Source: Onchidella celtica (Eukaryota; Mollusca; Gastropoda; Systellommatophora; Onchidiidae). From it: DNA of 64,000 bases. This document shows positions 20,590 to 34,300 of this stretch, in pieces (position 1 is the stretch's first letter; the number at the start of each line of letters is the position of its first letter). The stretch is taken from positions 1,182,001 to 1,246,000 of the forward strand of contig OZ007570.1 of the NCBI GenBank assembly GCA_963931925.1, read 5' to 3'. Position numbers and translations under genes: made by a program. Under the pieces are notes generated by a model. It was not told the origin of the DNA. It was given only the letters and a program-made list of their open reading frames with translations, and ran no database searches.

Positions 20590-22715
20590 TTCTTCTTGGC
20601 TACAGTAAAATCACTCCAATAGACGATTCCAACTTTTGGCAAAGATTCTCCGATTGTCACATTTGCCACAAAGACCAGCCATACATCTAATTTTCCGCTT
20701 GCAACAACTTGAGCTGATCCATGAGCTTTCGTGAGTTTGAATTTCCACAATTAAATCTCACAGGACTGAAAAACAAAACAAGAAAAGTTTCATGCCCGGG
20801 AAGAACAATATGTTTTAATGGCAATCAAACGAAAGTGGTTCAGATGTATTTTTCAACTTTCAACGGCATGACCGTGCGGGTTTAAGAGACACAGCGAAAG
20901 GACTAAAGAACAGCACTTTCACAATTTAAAACTGAAAGGGTTAGTACTTTGCCATGGATAAATAGACTACAAAACAAACTCTATAGTTGTACACAAAGAT
21001 CAGCCAGTATTCTGTCTTCTATGCAAACCACACTATCCCAGGCTTGTTATTTTAGAGTGAAGAGCCATGAAAGGGTTCAAGTTTTCATAATCCAAGTGTG
21101 AACAACACAAGAACATGTTTTATTCAATATCTTAAATTTAACTTTTTTCACTTAAGCAGGTTATAGAACTAAGACCTTCAACCAACGTGTCTGGTCTGGT
21201 CTGGGCACACCAACACACAGTAAAGTGCCGTAACTATTCTAGATAGAAATGGTGTGTGGCCACTTTCAAATTCTTTCTTTCGAGAGATGAAACGGGAAGT
21301 ATTAAAGAAAAAAAAAACAACATCTGTAGCGCGATGCCTCACAAAAACATTATTCAATTCAGGAGATAAGACAAATCAACAGGTACGCTCAAAGACATCT
21401 AGAACAGAAGAGCAGCGACCAATTATAGGCGCATTGCGGATGACGGCCATTTTAGTTCTCAGGACCGACGCCTCACCGTGGAGAGAATTAGAGCTTTATT
21501 TTAGGAGGTGTCGCCGCCGCTGCTGCCATTGGCATTTATGCCTCCTCTTTCTTGTTGCTTTTTCTTCTTTTCTTTGGTGTTTTCCTCGTGGTCCTTTTCT
21601 TGGCTTTCCTAGCCCTCAAAAGGGCTCACTTACGGGTATCTTCTGCTTTTCTTGGTTGTTTCTTGTGGTTGGCGCCAAAAAAAAACAAAACACAGAGAGA
21701 GTAAAGATTCCTATCATGGGTGAGGGGGGGGGGTAGTATGGATCCTTGTAGCTTAAAAGGATGAACCCCACAGCAAGGGCCTCACCGTGGCGATGGCAGC
21801 ATTGACTTTGATTCGTTAGCTGAATTGCACCGTGAGCACTTCAGGCGTCGCGAACCAATCGGCGGCGAGCAAAAAAAAATTAATAATAAACAATAACACG
21901 TGTGTTCACGCACATGGGAGACGTTCGGTCAATTCCTTCACTTCCTTTCCCTTGTTAAACAAGTTGTTTACACGGATGGTTGTGAATCTGATCGGCTTGG
22001 ATCCATCCTTTCCACCCCTGACATAACAGTCAACTGCAATGCAACCAGCAGGCATTTTAACCGCTTAGACAATATCTCGAAGTTACACTCGTCAGCTGAT
22101 CCACCCGCCATTTTAGGTGTCGGAAGTACAAAACAAAAACACTCTGTGACGTTACTCGCAATGGGCCTATAGGTAAAGATGAAAAATCAAACGAAACTGA
22201 TAAATTTAAAAAACAGTGTCATAATGTAGCTACAGGACTGAGGAGGGCATGTAAAGTCAGTAGCATCATCTACACACAGATTGCGGGCGTCTCTGAAATC
22301 ATTATCCAATGGCATAGAATGACTGATATTTCATTCATTCATTATTTCTCGCGCTCTCTTAATTTTTGTGCTACAAAACGTATGTAAAGTGGGTCGTTCC
22401 ATGTAAATTCTCTCAAGCAATGAATTTCGTTCATCTAAAATGGGAAGTTATACCCTCAACTTCAGGCTGCACTGATGACTCAATTTGTAATTACTACTAG
22501 AGGAGATACCCGACATTACCCGGGATAAACCTGTCAAGGGTCTTTGTGCAAAAAAGGGATCGCAGGTGATCAAATCAGTGAGTAAAACAAACTAAAAAAA
22601 AAAAAAATTCTCTAACATTTCAAATCTCCAAATCTAAAAAAAAAGGTCGGGCGAGTTTTCTTTTTTTAAACTATTTTTAAAGCAATGAGTCATTTTTCTG
22701 ACGACAGGATTTGAA
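20590..22715. other. no recognisable gene
   Basis: Mixed-composition DNA. Short frames (for example 21254-21736) lack any family signature. The end, 22690-22715, reads on the minus strand as a tRNA-like B box (GGTTCAAATCC) and is probably a SINE remnant cut by the next element. Confidence 0.5.
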
Positions 22716-22719
22716 CCGG

Positions 22720-25543
22720 TGTAGCAGGCCAGATTATACCCCCACCAGACTATACCCGGGGTTAAACTGGCCTAGCCCAGAATATCCCCCGGGGTATATT
22801 CTGGGCTAGGCCAGTTTATACCCCGGGGTTTACTTTGGGCTAGGCCAGACTATACCCCCCCAGTCCAGATTATACCCCCTAATTTTTTTTAAAAACAAGT
22901 CAAGACCGTAGTTTATTTCAACTTTAGTTTGAATTGTTCATTATCACTGTCATCAGATATCATATTGAAGCATACATTTTTGACTCTTGTAAATTATGAT
23001 ACATTTAAAAGGACATAAACATGCGTAAAAAGCATTGATATACAAAAGGATTGAAAATCCATTGAAACTGATATGATTAAACTTTAACACTAATTTTACT
23101 TGTGTCCGCTGGTATTATTATTGTTCTGGTTTTTTTATAAATAGTTGTCCATAAGTTAAACATGTATTGTCATTTTTTTTTGTTTGGCACCACTAACATA
23201 TACTTAGTGGCAAGGTATGAACTAATTATAAGACTCATAAGTGTAAAGTTATCTGAATCTTATTTTAATTTTTGAAAATCAGAAATGTACTTGATATGTC
23301 GGAACAATTAGATCTACATACAAAGTTACACTGATGCAGAGAGAAAGGCCAGAAAAGAATACATAGAGAAAAAAACAACAACAACATTTTAACAACTGAA
23401 CTGGCAGATGGTGCAATTCCATCATCCAGCAGACATTAAATACTTCACACAAAACTAAATACATACTAAAATTGTTTCACATAATGAATTTAACCTGTCC
23501 AGATCCACTTGAAACGTTACAGAAAGCCAACCAGTAATATACAATAATAACAATAAGAACACCAAATCATCTTATTTACTCTTGAAAATAAAGAGAATAT
23601 AATCATTATCAGAATCACCATCATCTTGGAATAATACAAAGATAAGAGGGAATATAAAAATGACCTACACATCATTCTAGAATCTATAAGCAGCAATAAT
23701 ATATGTGTGTATGTACCAAGTACATGTAAAAAAAAATGTTAAATCTTTTCAACTATTCAAGTAGAACTGGACTGAAAGCTTTAGCGAAGTAGCTTTGATA
23801 GACACGTAAAATGACAGATTAAATCCACTGAGACAACAGTGCATTGCAGAAAGTAATTATAGTATGTTATGGCAAAAATTCGATGGATCATGTTGCATGA
23901 ACATGTCTTGTTAGTAAATTCTTTGATAGCGTATTTGTAGAAATGTATACATTTTATGTAGCTCATGGTTTAAGGCACTGGATTAGTGTCACTCACGTTC
24001 GTTGGCATATTGTAGTTGTTTTTGTAGTTGGTTGCCATTGAGTAAAATTTGCACGGTACTGTTTGTTTGGCACTGACATACACTTAGTCCCAATGGATGA
24101 AATAATTAACGGACTCATAAAAATGAAGTCATTTTAAATATTTTTTTGTGTACAAATACACAGTTGTTAAATCCCTTGGCAAGGGACGTGTTAAGCTTAG
24201 GAAGGTAAAGACGGACAAGGTCTTTTCTTTTTTTCTTTTTATTTCATTTCACTCGCGAGTGACATTCCCTTACTCACTATAAGTTATAACACATAAGTTC
24301 AATCTTTCAAATGCCTTGCAAACTAATCCAGTGTCTTAAACCGTAATGTACATGAAATGTATATCTTTCTACAAATAACCTATCAAAGAATGATACTCAC
24401 TAACAAGAAATACTGTTAATGTAACATAATCCATTGAATTTTGCCTCAACATGCTATAGATCTAATTACCTTTTACAATGCACTACTTTTGTCTCAGTGG
24501 ACTTACTCTGTCGGCCTACACAACTGTCAAGGCTATTTAGTATTTCACTAAAGCCTTCTGTCCAGTTTTACTTGAATATTTGAAAAGATTTAACACGTTT
24601 TTTATATATAGTTGATACACATACGTTGCTGCTTATAAATTCTAGAATGATTTGTAGGCATACGCTGCCATTTTTACACTCCCTCTCATATCTTTGCAAT
24701 TTCCAAGATGATTATGATGATTCTGATATTGATATTTCTCTATATTTTCAAGAGTAAATAACATGATTTCGTGTTCTTATTGTTATCATTATTACTGGTT
24801 AGCATTCTGTAACGTTTCAAGTGGATCTGGACAGGTGGAGTTCATCAGTCACAAACATTTAGTGCCTATTTAGTTTTATGTCTGCTGGATGATGGAATTG
24901 CACTATCTGTCAGTTGGATTATCATTATGTTTTTTTGTTTTTTTTCTGTGTTTTCTTTTCTGGCCTTTTCTCTCTACATCATTGTAACAAAAAATACAAT
25001 GCATGTTTTACTCATGGCCAACCAACTATCAAAATAATAATAATAATAATAATAATATCATCAACACTCACGAGTGAAATTAATGCTGAAGTCTAATCAA
25101 GTCAGTTTGAATGGATACTCAACTCTTTTGTATATCAGTGCATTTTAAGGCATGTTTGTTCCTTCTAAAATGTATCATGATTTACAGAGTCGAGAATGTA
25201 TGTATGTACACCAAAGTAAACTAAGGCTGAAATAAACTGTTATTATTATTTTCTCTAAATTGCATTATGATTTGTTGGTGTCAAGAATGTGTTCATGTAT
25301 GTCTTAATATGATATCTGATGATAGTGATGAAGAACAGGCTGAAATAAACTGTGGTCTTGACTTGTTTTTAAAGAAAAAGCAGGGGGTATAATCTGGACT
25401 GGTGGGGTATAGTCTGGCCTAGCCCAAAGTAACCCCGGGGTATAAACTGGCCTAGCCCAGAATATACCCCGGGGGATATTCTGGGCTAGGCCAGTTTAAC
25501 CCCGGGTATATTCTGGGCGGGGGGTATATTTTGGCCTGTTACA
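22720..25543. mobile_element. fold-back DNA transposon, copy 1, flanked by CCGG
   Basis: 2824 bp. The ends are inverted, TGTAGCAGGCCAGATTATA against TGTAACAGGCCAAAATATA, each followed by about 170 bp of stacked palindromes. The two arms are inverted copies of one another almost to the centre near 24130: 23500-23640 pairs with 24705-24840, and 23880-23990 with 24310-24420. CCGG lies directly outside both ends (22716-22719 and 25544-25547). No transposase frame is seen, so it must be moved by another element. The superfamily is not identified. Confidence 0.85.
22764..22817. repeat. 54-base near-perfect palindrome in the fold-back terminus
   Basis: Two 27-base half-sites starting AAACTGGCCTAGCCCAGAAT with a single mismatch; it could form a strong cruciform or hairpin. 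A related palindrome lies in the right end (about 25445-25500). Confidence 0.9.
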
Positions 25544-25547
25544 CCGG

Positions 25548-26392
25548 GACCGATGTCCTCGAAATACACTGATGGTCTTCTTTTCATCAATGGTTGTGGT
25601 TTTTTTCTCCAGATTCCACCAAACGAGTTCTGTCATTTTGACCTGATTTATATTTATGTCACGTGATTTATGTCTCTAAAAAAAAGTCTATTGAATGCGG
25701 AGGCCGTAATGAGCTGTCACCACTGGTGCTGATCTGTCTCTTTGGGAACGCCGCCTACTTTTGGCAAGTACCCGAGACTCTTTCGACCAACGCTATAATT
25801 ACATGTATTACATGTACATGGAACCTGCAAAACACAAAGACAGACTATACAATATTCTTAGCAAATATGCCAGGAAATCATTCAGTTTAATCTTCCATAC
25901 CCACATGACATATGTTGCACTTAAATGAAAAGCCTTATTTGAGGCAAACTGAAATTATAGCAGGACAATTTCGACAGTAAATATTTTGGGTGTACTGGAA
26001 TATTTTTTTCTTCATGCATGTGATTTTTTTATGAAGTAAAAAACGAATTTGTTAGGGGAACGAATGTGATGAAAAGGTATTTCAGTGGCGTCATAGGGTG
26101 ACAAACGTGTGTGTGCAAAAAGTGATTGTGACATGTCAGTTGGTGTGTCCCGTATAAATGTGTGGGGGAAAAAAATCCGTCTGTGTTTCAGACGCGACTA
26201 CACAGTATTTTTCCTTCTGTTTATAAAGAGATGGGCTGCACTGATTCCTAATTCTTAATTTAGTGCGCCGGGTATATAAAAAAAAAAATTATCTCTTTCC
26301 GCTGTCTGACTCAGATAGCTTTGTCGGGCTGTGCTGTGTGACATGTCAGGCTTGACACTGTGTGTGCTTCAGTCTCTCTGGTGTGCAAAATG
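25548..26392. other. spacer between the two fold-back elements, no gene
   Basis: Unique-looking AT-rich DNA; no supported coding region, RNA gene or repeat. Confidence 0.5.
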
Positions 26393-26396
26393 CCGG

Positions 26397-28409
26397 TGTA
26401 GCAGGCCAGATTATACCCCCGCCAGACTATACCCGGGATCATGTTGCCTTAATATTTCTTGTTAGTAAATTCTTTGATAGCTTATTTGGAGAAAGGTATA
26501 CATTTCATGTATCTGATGGTTTAAGGCACTGGATTAGTTTGCAGGGCATTTGAAGGATTGCAATTATGTGTTATAGTGAATAATGGCATGTCACTTGCGG
26601 GTGAAATAAAATTTTAAAAACTTAATGTTGTATCCTTGAATATTTTTTCCTGAATATGGTAGTATAATCTAGACTGGTGGAATATAGTTTGGCCTAAACA
26701 CCACAGTTTATTTCAATCAAGGTTTAATTCATTTTTTTATCACTGTCAACGGGCACCATAGTAATACATACATACATACATTCTAGATTTCCATATAGTA
26801 AATCATAATACAATTCAGAGGAAAAAACATGAATTATTATGTATTGATATGCTATCGCTATGCGGTGAATATCCATTCAAACTGATATGATTCAACTTTA
26901 ACCCTCATTTCATTCACGTTCGTTGTCAAGTTGCAGTTGTTTTTATAGTTGGTTGCCCATGAGTAAAATTTGCATTGTATTGTTTGTTTGGCACTGACAT
27001 ACACTTAGTCGCAATGGATGAAATAATTAACACACTCATAAAAATGAAGTCATTTTAGAGTATTTTTGTGTACTAATACACAGTTGTTAAATCCTCTGGC
27101 AAGGGACGTGTCAAGCTTAAGAAGGTAAAGACAGACAAGGTTTTTAAAAAAAAAAAAATTATTTCACTCGCAAGTGACAAACCCTTATTCACTATAACAT
27201 GTAAGTTCAATCTTTCAAATGCCTTGCAAACTAATCAGTGTTTGAAACCATAAGGTACATGAAATGTATATCTTTCTACAAATAAGCTATCGAAGAATAA
27301 TATTCACTAACAAGAAATTCTGTTACTGCAACATGATCCATCGAATTTTGCCTTCACATGCTATAGGTCTTACTTTTTGCAATGCACTACTTTTGTCTCA
27401 GTGAACTTTCTCTGTCGGTTTACTCAACTGTCAAGGCTATTTCACTAAAGCTTTCTGTCCAGTTCTACATGAATAATTGAAAAGACTTAACACATTTCAT
27501 AAACATGTACATAGGTGATACACACACATATTGCTGCCGTTTCTACACTCCCTATTATATCTTTGTATTATTCCAAGGTGATGATGATGATTCTTATGTT
27601 TATATTTCTCTTTATTTTCAAGAGTAAATAAGATGATTTCGTGTTCTTATTGTTGTTAATGTATATTACTGGCTAGCATTCTGTAACATTTCAAGTGGAT
27701 CTGGACAGGTGGAATTCATCAGTCGAAAAAATTTAGTGCCTATTTAGTTTTATGTGAAGTGGATGATGGACTTGCACCATTTGTCAGTGTCCGTTATTAT
27801 TTTTTTCTATGTGTGTTGTTTTCCGGCCTTTTCTCTCTGCATGGTTGTAACAAAAAAATACAACGCATGTTTTACTCATGGCCAACCAACTATCAAAATA
27901 ATAATAATAATAATGATATCAACAGACACGAGTGAAATTAATGCTAAAGTCTAATCATATCAGTTTGAATGGATACTCAACCCTTCTGTATATCAATGCA
28001 TGTTAATGCATGTTTGTTTCCTCTAAAATGTATCATGATTAACAGGAGTCATGCATGTATGTATGTACACCAATTTAAACTAAGGCTGAAATAAATTGTT
28101 ATTATTATTTCCTCTAAATTGTATTGTGATTTATGGGTGCCAAGAATGTGTTCAGGTATGGAGTAATATGATATCTGATGACAGTGATAAAGAACAGGCT
28201 GAAATAAACTGTGGTCTTGACTTGTTTTCGAAAAAAAAGTAGGGGGTATAATCTGGACTGGGGGGGGGGGGGGTATAGTCTGGCCTAGCCCAAAGTAACC
28301 CCGGGGTATAAACTGGCCTAGCCCAGAATATACCCCGGGCTATATTCTGGGCTGGGCCAGTTTAACCCCGGGTATAGTCTGGGCGGGGGGTATATTTTGG
28401 CCTCTTACA
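26397..28409. mobile_element. fold-back DNA transposon, copy 2, rearranged
   Basis: 2013 bp with the same TGTAGCAGGCC end and CCGG on both sides (26393-26396 and 28410-28413). The right arm (about 27230-28409) matches the right arm of copy 1. The left arm is rearranged: the terminal block jumps at about 26440 to inner sequence, and a second terminal piece appears at 26660-26697. The right end carries a G run at 28259-28272. Non-coding. Confidence 0.82.
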
Positions 28410-28413
28410 CCGG

Positions 28414-29295
28414 TTAAACTACAAAGTCCACAACTCGTTAAAACGGAGCTAACACTCTAAAACAACAGAAAAATGCTGAAAGAGAACTTGGTGAAGCAAA
28501 GCGTAGCTCCTGAAATGGATACATTTTTCCCATGTTAACATAATTTATTGGAAGAACTTCGGTATAGGATGGACGAATCAACCTACATCGTACATGTATA
28601 ATACTGTACATATTCAATTACTTGGGAAAGTTACTCCATTACTTCACGGCACTCGAGACATTGAAACTGAACTTTGCCCCACAACTTGTTCAGTATCTAG
28701 GCAAAGACGGGTGAAGGGGGAGATGCTTGCGTGCTTGCTGCCCACATCAAACATCGCTCCTTCAAGCCGACGCTAGCACAAAAAAAAAGAAAGAAAAGAA
28801 AAGAGAAAAAAAAAACAAAAAAACCAGGCTATTCTGACTTCACGCAAGCCGTCACGCCCATCCATCCATTTATCCACCCGCCCAATCATCCACCCATCCA
28901 TCCATGCATGAATTCATCCACCCATCTATCCTTCGACCCATACATCCACCCATCCCTCTATGGATTCAGTCATGTATTTTATTACTTCATCAACGTTTCT
29001 GCACATTCACTCACCATCTAGTAGATCTAATTCACCAGCCTCAACCCATCCATTCATTGTTTAATTCCATTGCTCCGTACAAGAAACTCTGATGTCATCT
29101 ACCATGCCAAAATTTTGCCTTTGGATGAGCTAATCGGTCACAAAAAAAGAATCAGACATATTGTTGGTTTAGACAACTTACACGAGATAACTATGAATTG
29201 ATCCAAATGTGTACATGAAGCTAATAAAGCGGTGGGTGGGGCTTTTAAAACATGCAATGACAATTTTTGTTTGTTTTGGCTCTCTTTTGCATGAC
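28414..29295. other. no gene; A-rich run and CATC-type repeats
   Basis: 28780-28825 is A/AAAG-rich. 28855-28970 is an imperfect (CATCCATCCACC)n repeat that creates a false Pro/His/Ile-rich frame. Confidence 0.6.
29075..29190 (+). mobile_element. possible LINE reverse-transcriptase C-terminal remnant
   Basis: One frame reads SDVIYHAKILPLDELI and then HKKRIRHIV, similar in style to the C-terminal thumb region of animal LINEs. Too short for a firm call. Confidence 0.3.
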
Positions 29296-29300
29296 CATAC

Positions 29301-30413
29301 TGTCACAAATCCCAGACTGGGAGATGTAATGATTATAACAGGACAACAATCACGAACGAACAAGTATAACACTTAACAGAACAACCAATCAGACTCACAC
29401 ATTTATTATACATAAAGATAAAGATATCTGTGCAATTACATAGGTTACATTACTCAATTCAAATACCATCCAATGGTCATTATTCCCCACATTCATTCTT
29501 CCCCGGGTCCACAACCCGATAGTTACTTTCTAACTATGTTCCGGCCTCAGCCTCACGAGCGGCCCTATCTTACTGGCTCCTGCTCCTCCTAATCTCCGTA
29601 TCTCAATCTCCCCTCAATGTCTTAATAGCACATTAATATTTCACTAGCACAGTAGTATCTCAATAGCACATTAATATTGCAATAGCACATTAGCATTTCA
29701 ATAGCACATTAATATCGTAATACAACGTCCCTGTCTGTGGCCAGACTGCCACGCCTCATGTGCTCCCGCTGTCCTGCGCGACAGCTTCACTCCTGCTGGC
29801 CTATGGGTAGCCTTCGGCCCAACCCCGGCCCAAGTCCGCTCACCGCGGGTGGCTTCTCTGCCCGACCCCGGCACCTATAAGAATAACATTACATTGGTAT
29901 AATACCATACCATTTCTATCCACTTCACCCCTCATTACGAACCATCAAGCGTACACACAATAGTCCACATTTCACTCACCACACATCTTACGGTAACACA
30001 CCTCCACCGTATTACACAGTACTCAGACTCGCTACGAATCCATGATCCTAACTTACATCTATCGCTCATGGCGCACATCTCTATACACAGTAATCAATAA
30101 CTGTCACATTCCTCACATATAACTTATTTACATCATGGTCATAGGAGAACATAGTACATCAATCATCATAATTATCAATCATAGTTCAACCTACCAGTCA
30201 TCACTGGAAAATACACCATCTCCCGACTGCTTTCCCCAGGTCTGTCTCTCGGGACCTCTTAACTTGCAGTGATTGCAAGCACAGCGCTCTCGCCTCATGC
30301 AAACCCCCTAACTCACAACATTCCATGCTTTCCATTAATTGTGGGCCGTGAGTTAATCTTACTCTACCCCCTTCTCCCCGTAACTATTGATCCTCGCTCA
30401 CTCGCCCGTGACA
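29301..30413 (-). mobile_element. solo LTR of the GMR1-like family
   Basis: 1113 bp, starting TGTCACAAATCCCAG and ending CCCGTGACA in plus-strand reading, flanked by CATAC (29296-29300 and 30414-30418). It is clearly related to the LTRs of the whole element but more diverged, with an internal run of AATAGCACATTA-type repeats at 29620-29720. It is older than the intact copy. Confidence 0.9.
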
Positions 30414-30517
30414 CATACTAATGATCTATCCCCCTTTTGCTTCTAATGGTTATCATGTATGGATCGATGGAAGGAGGGGTGGGTGGACAGATGGATGGGT
30501 GGATTGATGTGTGGATG

Positions 30518-30620
30518 AGTAGGAGAGAGAGAGTGAGAGAGAGAGAGAGAGAGAGAGAAACAGAGAGAGAGAGAGAGAAACAGAGAGAGAGAGAGAGAGA
30601 AACAGAGAGAGAGAGAGTTC
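30518..30620. repeat. (GA)n microsatellite
   Basis: GAGA runs broken by AAACAGAG at regular spacing. Confidence 0.95.
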
Positions 30621-30919
30621 ATTGGCTGTAGCAGTACGAATTTTGGACTCCTCTGGACCAAACGCGATATAAATAAGTGGTTTAAAATGATTTGACTCAT
30701 AGATGCAGTTTCAATTCCCATAAGGGGTAAATACAATTACGCCTCAAGACCAAGTGGTTTAGAATTGTTTCAATTCCGGTTTTAGAACAGCCAATTGTGT
30801 CATTGGACCAAAGCCAATCCTTCTGCTCAAATCGTAAAGAAAAAGGATTAGAATAGTAGTTGATTTTCTATTTAGAGATTTTTGTTGTATAATGTATACT
30901 TATATAGCCTACTTAAGAA

Positions 30920-31325
30920 ATGGCTGAAAAGAATTTCAAAAATATTATTAAAGAAGTCATTATCGATGATGTACATGAAAATAAAACTTCTAAATATTTT
31001 GAGTTAGAGAACTCACCGAAAATTTTAAAGAAAATAAAACTGTAAAAATTAAATTAATAATAGCATTTGAATTTAACATTCCGTTAGCTTTCAATATAAT
31101 CGAAGCCCGTCATCAGTCAGTTCGGTATTATAAAATTCATGAATAATTTTGATGAATTTTGTGATTCAATTGATGAAAAGTTTAATGAATGCTTGATGAA
31201 TTTCAAGATAGAGGATCTGGATGTGTATTTAATCAGATTATTAAAACAACTAAAACTTTATAAAAATTAACCCATTAAAGAGCGTCTTCATATTCATTCC
31301 CACTCCTTTTAAAAGTAAAAATATT
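30920..31325 (+). pseudogene. second Polinton DNA polymerase B fragment, strongly decayed
   Basis: Begins MAEKNFKNIIKEVIIDDV, closely parallel to the start of the polymerase frame at 987 (MVEKKFKDISKEIIINDV), and keeps the order of later segments (FGIINSMNF-like, SIDE, FKSKNI-like). It is broken many times and only the first part of the gene survives. The OFD1 retrocopy interrupts it at 31325; matching polymerase-type sequence resumes for a short way at 35191-35215. It is much older than the Polinton at the left of the window. Confidence 0.8.
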
Positions 31326-34300
31326 CATCGTAATATTGTCATGGACGCTTGACAGGACATGAATTTCAGTACTTTTGCACGATCAGTTTGCTGATACATG
31401 TGGCGTTCATCTAAATAATTATTTTGGCGTTGACAGGGCGGGGTGGGTGCTGTTCCTGTCACTCTTAGTTTTTATAAATGGCTGATCCGCCACCGGAATA
31501 CCTTTCCGCTGAAGAACTGAGAAATCGGTTATATCATAGTTTGTGAAATCGCGGGCTGGTGGACTCAATAAAGTCACAGTTGCGCAACAGTTTAGTCACT
31601 GAGCTTCAGCAGAGTGCACGGGGTCCACTGACCTTGAAAGACCTAAAGGTTGCTGAAGATGGTTCCTTATTACATCGAGCATCAAACAGTCTAGTTGCCA
31701 ATCATTTGAGAGCTTGTCAGTATGAGTACACTCTCAGTGTTTTCTTACCAGAGTGTGGCCTCAGCCAGGATAAGAAATTTGATACATCTGACCTTCTCAA
31801 GCTCTTAAACATCAGCCCACAATCCAGGCTATACCAAAGATTGAGTACTCATTCACAGCAGGACAACAAAAAAGGTTTCTTGTGGCAGTTGTTGTCAGAG
31901 GTTTCAGCTCTTCATGCGAATTCAGTCAGCAATATAGCGTGTCAGACAGATATTATTAAAATGGGTCCTATCACGGCTTTAGACGAAAAGCTCTCTGATG
32001 TTGACCAGTTTTACTCATCAAGGCGAGAAGATTTCCTTCACACGGGAAGGGTGGGGGCTGAAGAAAGGTTACTTAGCTTTCAGAGACAACTAGAAGACAG
32101 ATATAACACCCAGCTGAAAATGGAGCTTGCCAGAATGAGAGACTCGGATATTGCCAACATAAGAATGGAAGAGAAAGAGAATAGCAGGAGAGCCCTTGAG
32201 CAAGCAAGAAGAGAACTTGAGAGAACTTACAAAGACAAACATGATGCCTTAGTAAACAGGGAAAGAAATGCAATGGAAAGACTACAGCAACAAACAGAAT
32301 TGCAGGAAAGAGAAACTTACACTCAACGACAATCCATTCTGGAAGAAATTGAAGCTGTCAGGCAAAGAGAAGCTGAAGTGAAAAGAGAAGCAGAGGTTAA
32401 CAAGAGAGAGAAAAGGCTTTCAGAAGACAGGGTCAGAGACAAAGAAACAGAGCTACGAAGACGGGAACTAGGAATTACACAGAAAGAAACATCATTTGAA
32501 CAGAGGCTGCAGAATGAAATGGCACAATTCAAACTTGATCAACAAGCCAGATATATAGAGAGGATTCAGAACGTGGAAGTCAGAGAATCTAAAGTTAAAG
32601 AGGAAGAGAGAATAGTGTCTGAAGAAAAAGCTCGTTTGCAGCAAAGATGAACTCAGGGGCAAAACACACAGAGTGAATGAGCTTGAGACAATGTTGTCAG
32701 ATGCAAGATACAGTGAAGTGAATGCAAACAAGAACAATGAATACCTGAATGCCAAACTCAGAGATATGTCAGACTATAAAACCTTCAAGGAGCAAGCCAT
32801 TCTCTACAGGAATGAATTGGAAACAGTGCGAACGCGACTCGCAGAAGTTTTGTCTATGAATGAGAGAGAAAGGGGACGGCAAGAAGAGTTGTTAAGAGAG
32901 CTGCGTAGACCCTCACCAGAATCCCTTATGCTACACAGAGATTTGGAGAAATGTAAAGAAAATTTGCGACAAGAGCAAATAGTGTTTAACCAACAGAAGC
33001 AGCTCTTGGAAGCTCGGCTTAAAGAGGAGCTTGACAGAAATAAGGATCTTCTTCAAAGATTTGAGGAGCAGACACTACAAATGAAGGAAATGAACAGGGA
33101 AATAGTGGACTTCAGGCAGCATCTTCACTTAACATCCAAAGCATTGAATAATGAGGTGTATAGAAAGCCAACTGATGGAAATGAAGGCCCCGCCCTCAAT
33201 GAATCACGGAGGTCACAGAGAGGACACAACACCAGCAGACATTCCGTCAATTTTGACCTGGATGACCAGGGTCCCGGCCCAAAGCAATCACTGTGATTTG
33301 ATGCAGACACTAAAGATGTGTATCATGATGTGGACTTTGACATTCCGTCAGTGTCCCAGACAGGAGGAGGAGCTTTTTATGATGAAGATGTATCATCTAC
33401 TGATTCCGCTGACATCATAGCCCAAGCCAAATACAGATTGAAGAATCTGGATAAAGAAGCACATAACTTGGAAAGGGCTTACCATGATTTCCACTGCCGT
33501 GTGACTAACATTGATGCTCTTCCCATGGATGGATCTTCTGGCATTCCAAAATCTTCAGGAAAATCAGGTGCCCGCGAAGAACTACCATTAGATTCCCCTC
33601 CTCACAGCCCTATCCCATTTGACAATCCCATGTCATCAACACCTTACAAGCAAACAAGAAAACATCAGGATTTTAATGATTAGCTTTGCTGAACTTGGCA
33701 CTCAGTCACAGAAACACAGCAGGGCCCCACCCCAATCGAATCTATCAGCTATGGTAGATGATAGGGCAGCCACGGGTCAAGAACAGCAGGACGGAGAAGA
33801 AAGACGTGTGAAAATGAGATCACTAACAGTAGACGACTTGGAGCAGAGACCTCGTTCTTCTGGTATTGTGGTGGTTGCTGACTCAGTTTCCAGTGATGAA
33901 GGCAAGAAGGCAGGTGCAGCATTAGATACTCAAGCCATTACCCAAGGACAGAAGACCTCAGTATCCACAGGAATTTCTGTAACTACTACACCAGCAACAG
34001 TGCAGCAGTCCATGGTCACCACCAGCATACCGGCTTTCTCAGCACAGACATATTCTCTTGATTCAGCCTGGAAGTCACAGCTTCAAGAAGAAAAGGAAGC
34101 TGAAAAAGAAGCTGAGAAGAGACGGAGGGAAATGGAAGCTGAACTTGAACACCAAGAAAGGCAGAAAATTGAGAAAGAGCGAAGGCAGAGAGGAAGAGGA
34201 AGAAAGCGCTAGGCAGGCTGAGGCTGCAGCTAAAGAGAAAGAAGATGACAAAATTGACCCAGTGATGAAACAATACATGGAGATGGTACAAAAACAGAAA

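Noticed and set aside
20403-20690. Overlapping Ser/Pro/Leu-rich frames
   Set aside because: Produced by CT and C-run simple repeats.
20532-20750. Minus-strand frame with WLVFVANVTIGESLPKVG
   Set aside because: Reads a little like an exon, but I cannot match it to a family and one end runs into C/G simple repeats.
21254-21736. A 160-codon frame with a Cys/Phe/Leu-rich hydrophobic part
   Set aside because: Low-complexity, no recognisable family, no promoter or splice evidence.
28731-29092. His/Pro/Ile-rich frames
   Set aside because: Produced by CATC-type tandem repeats.
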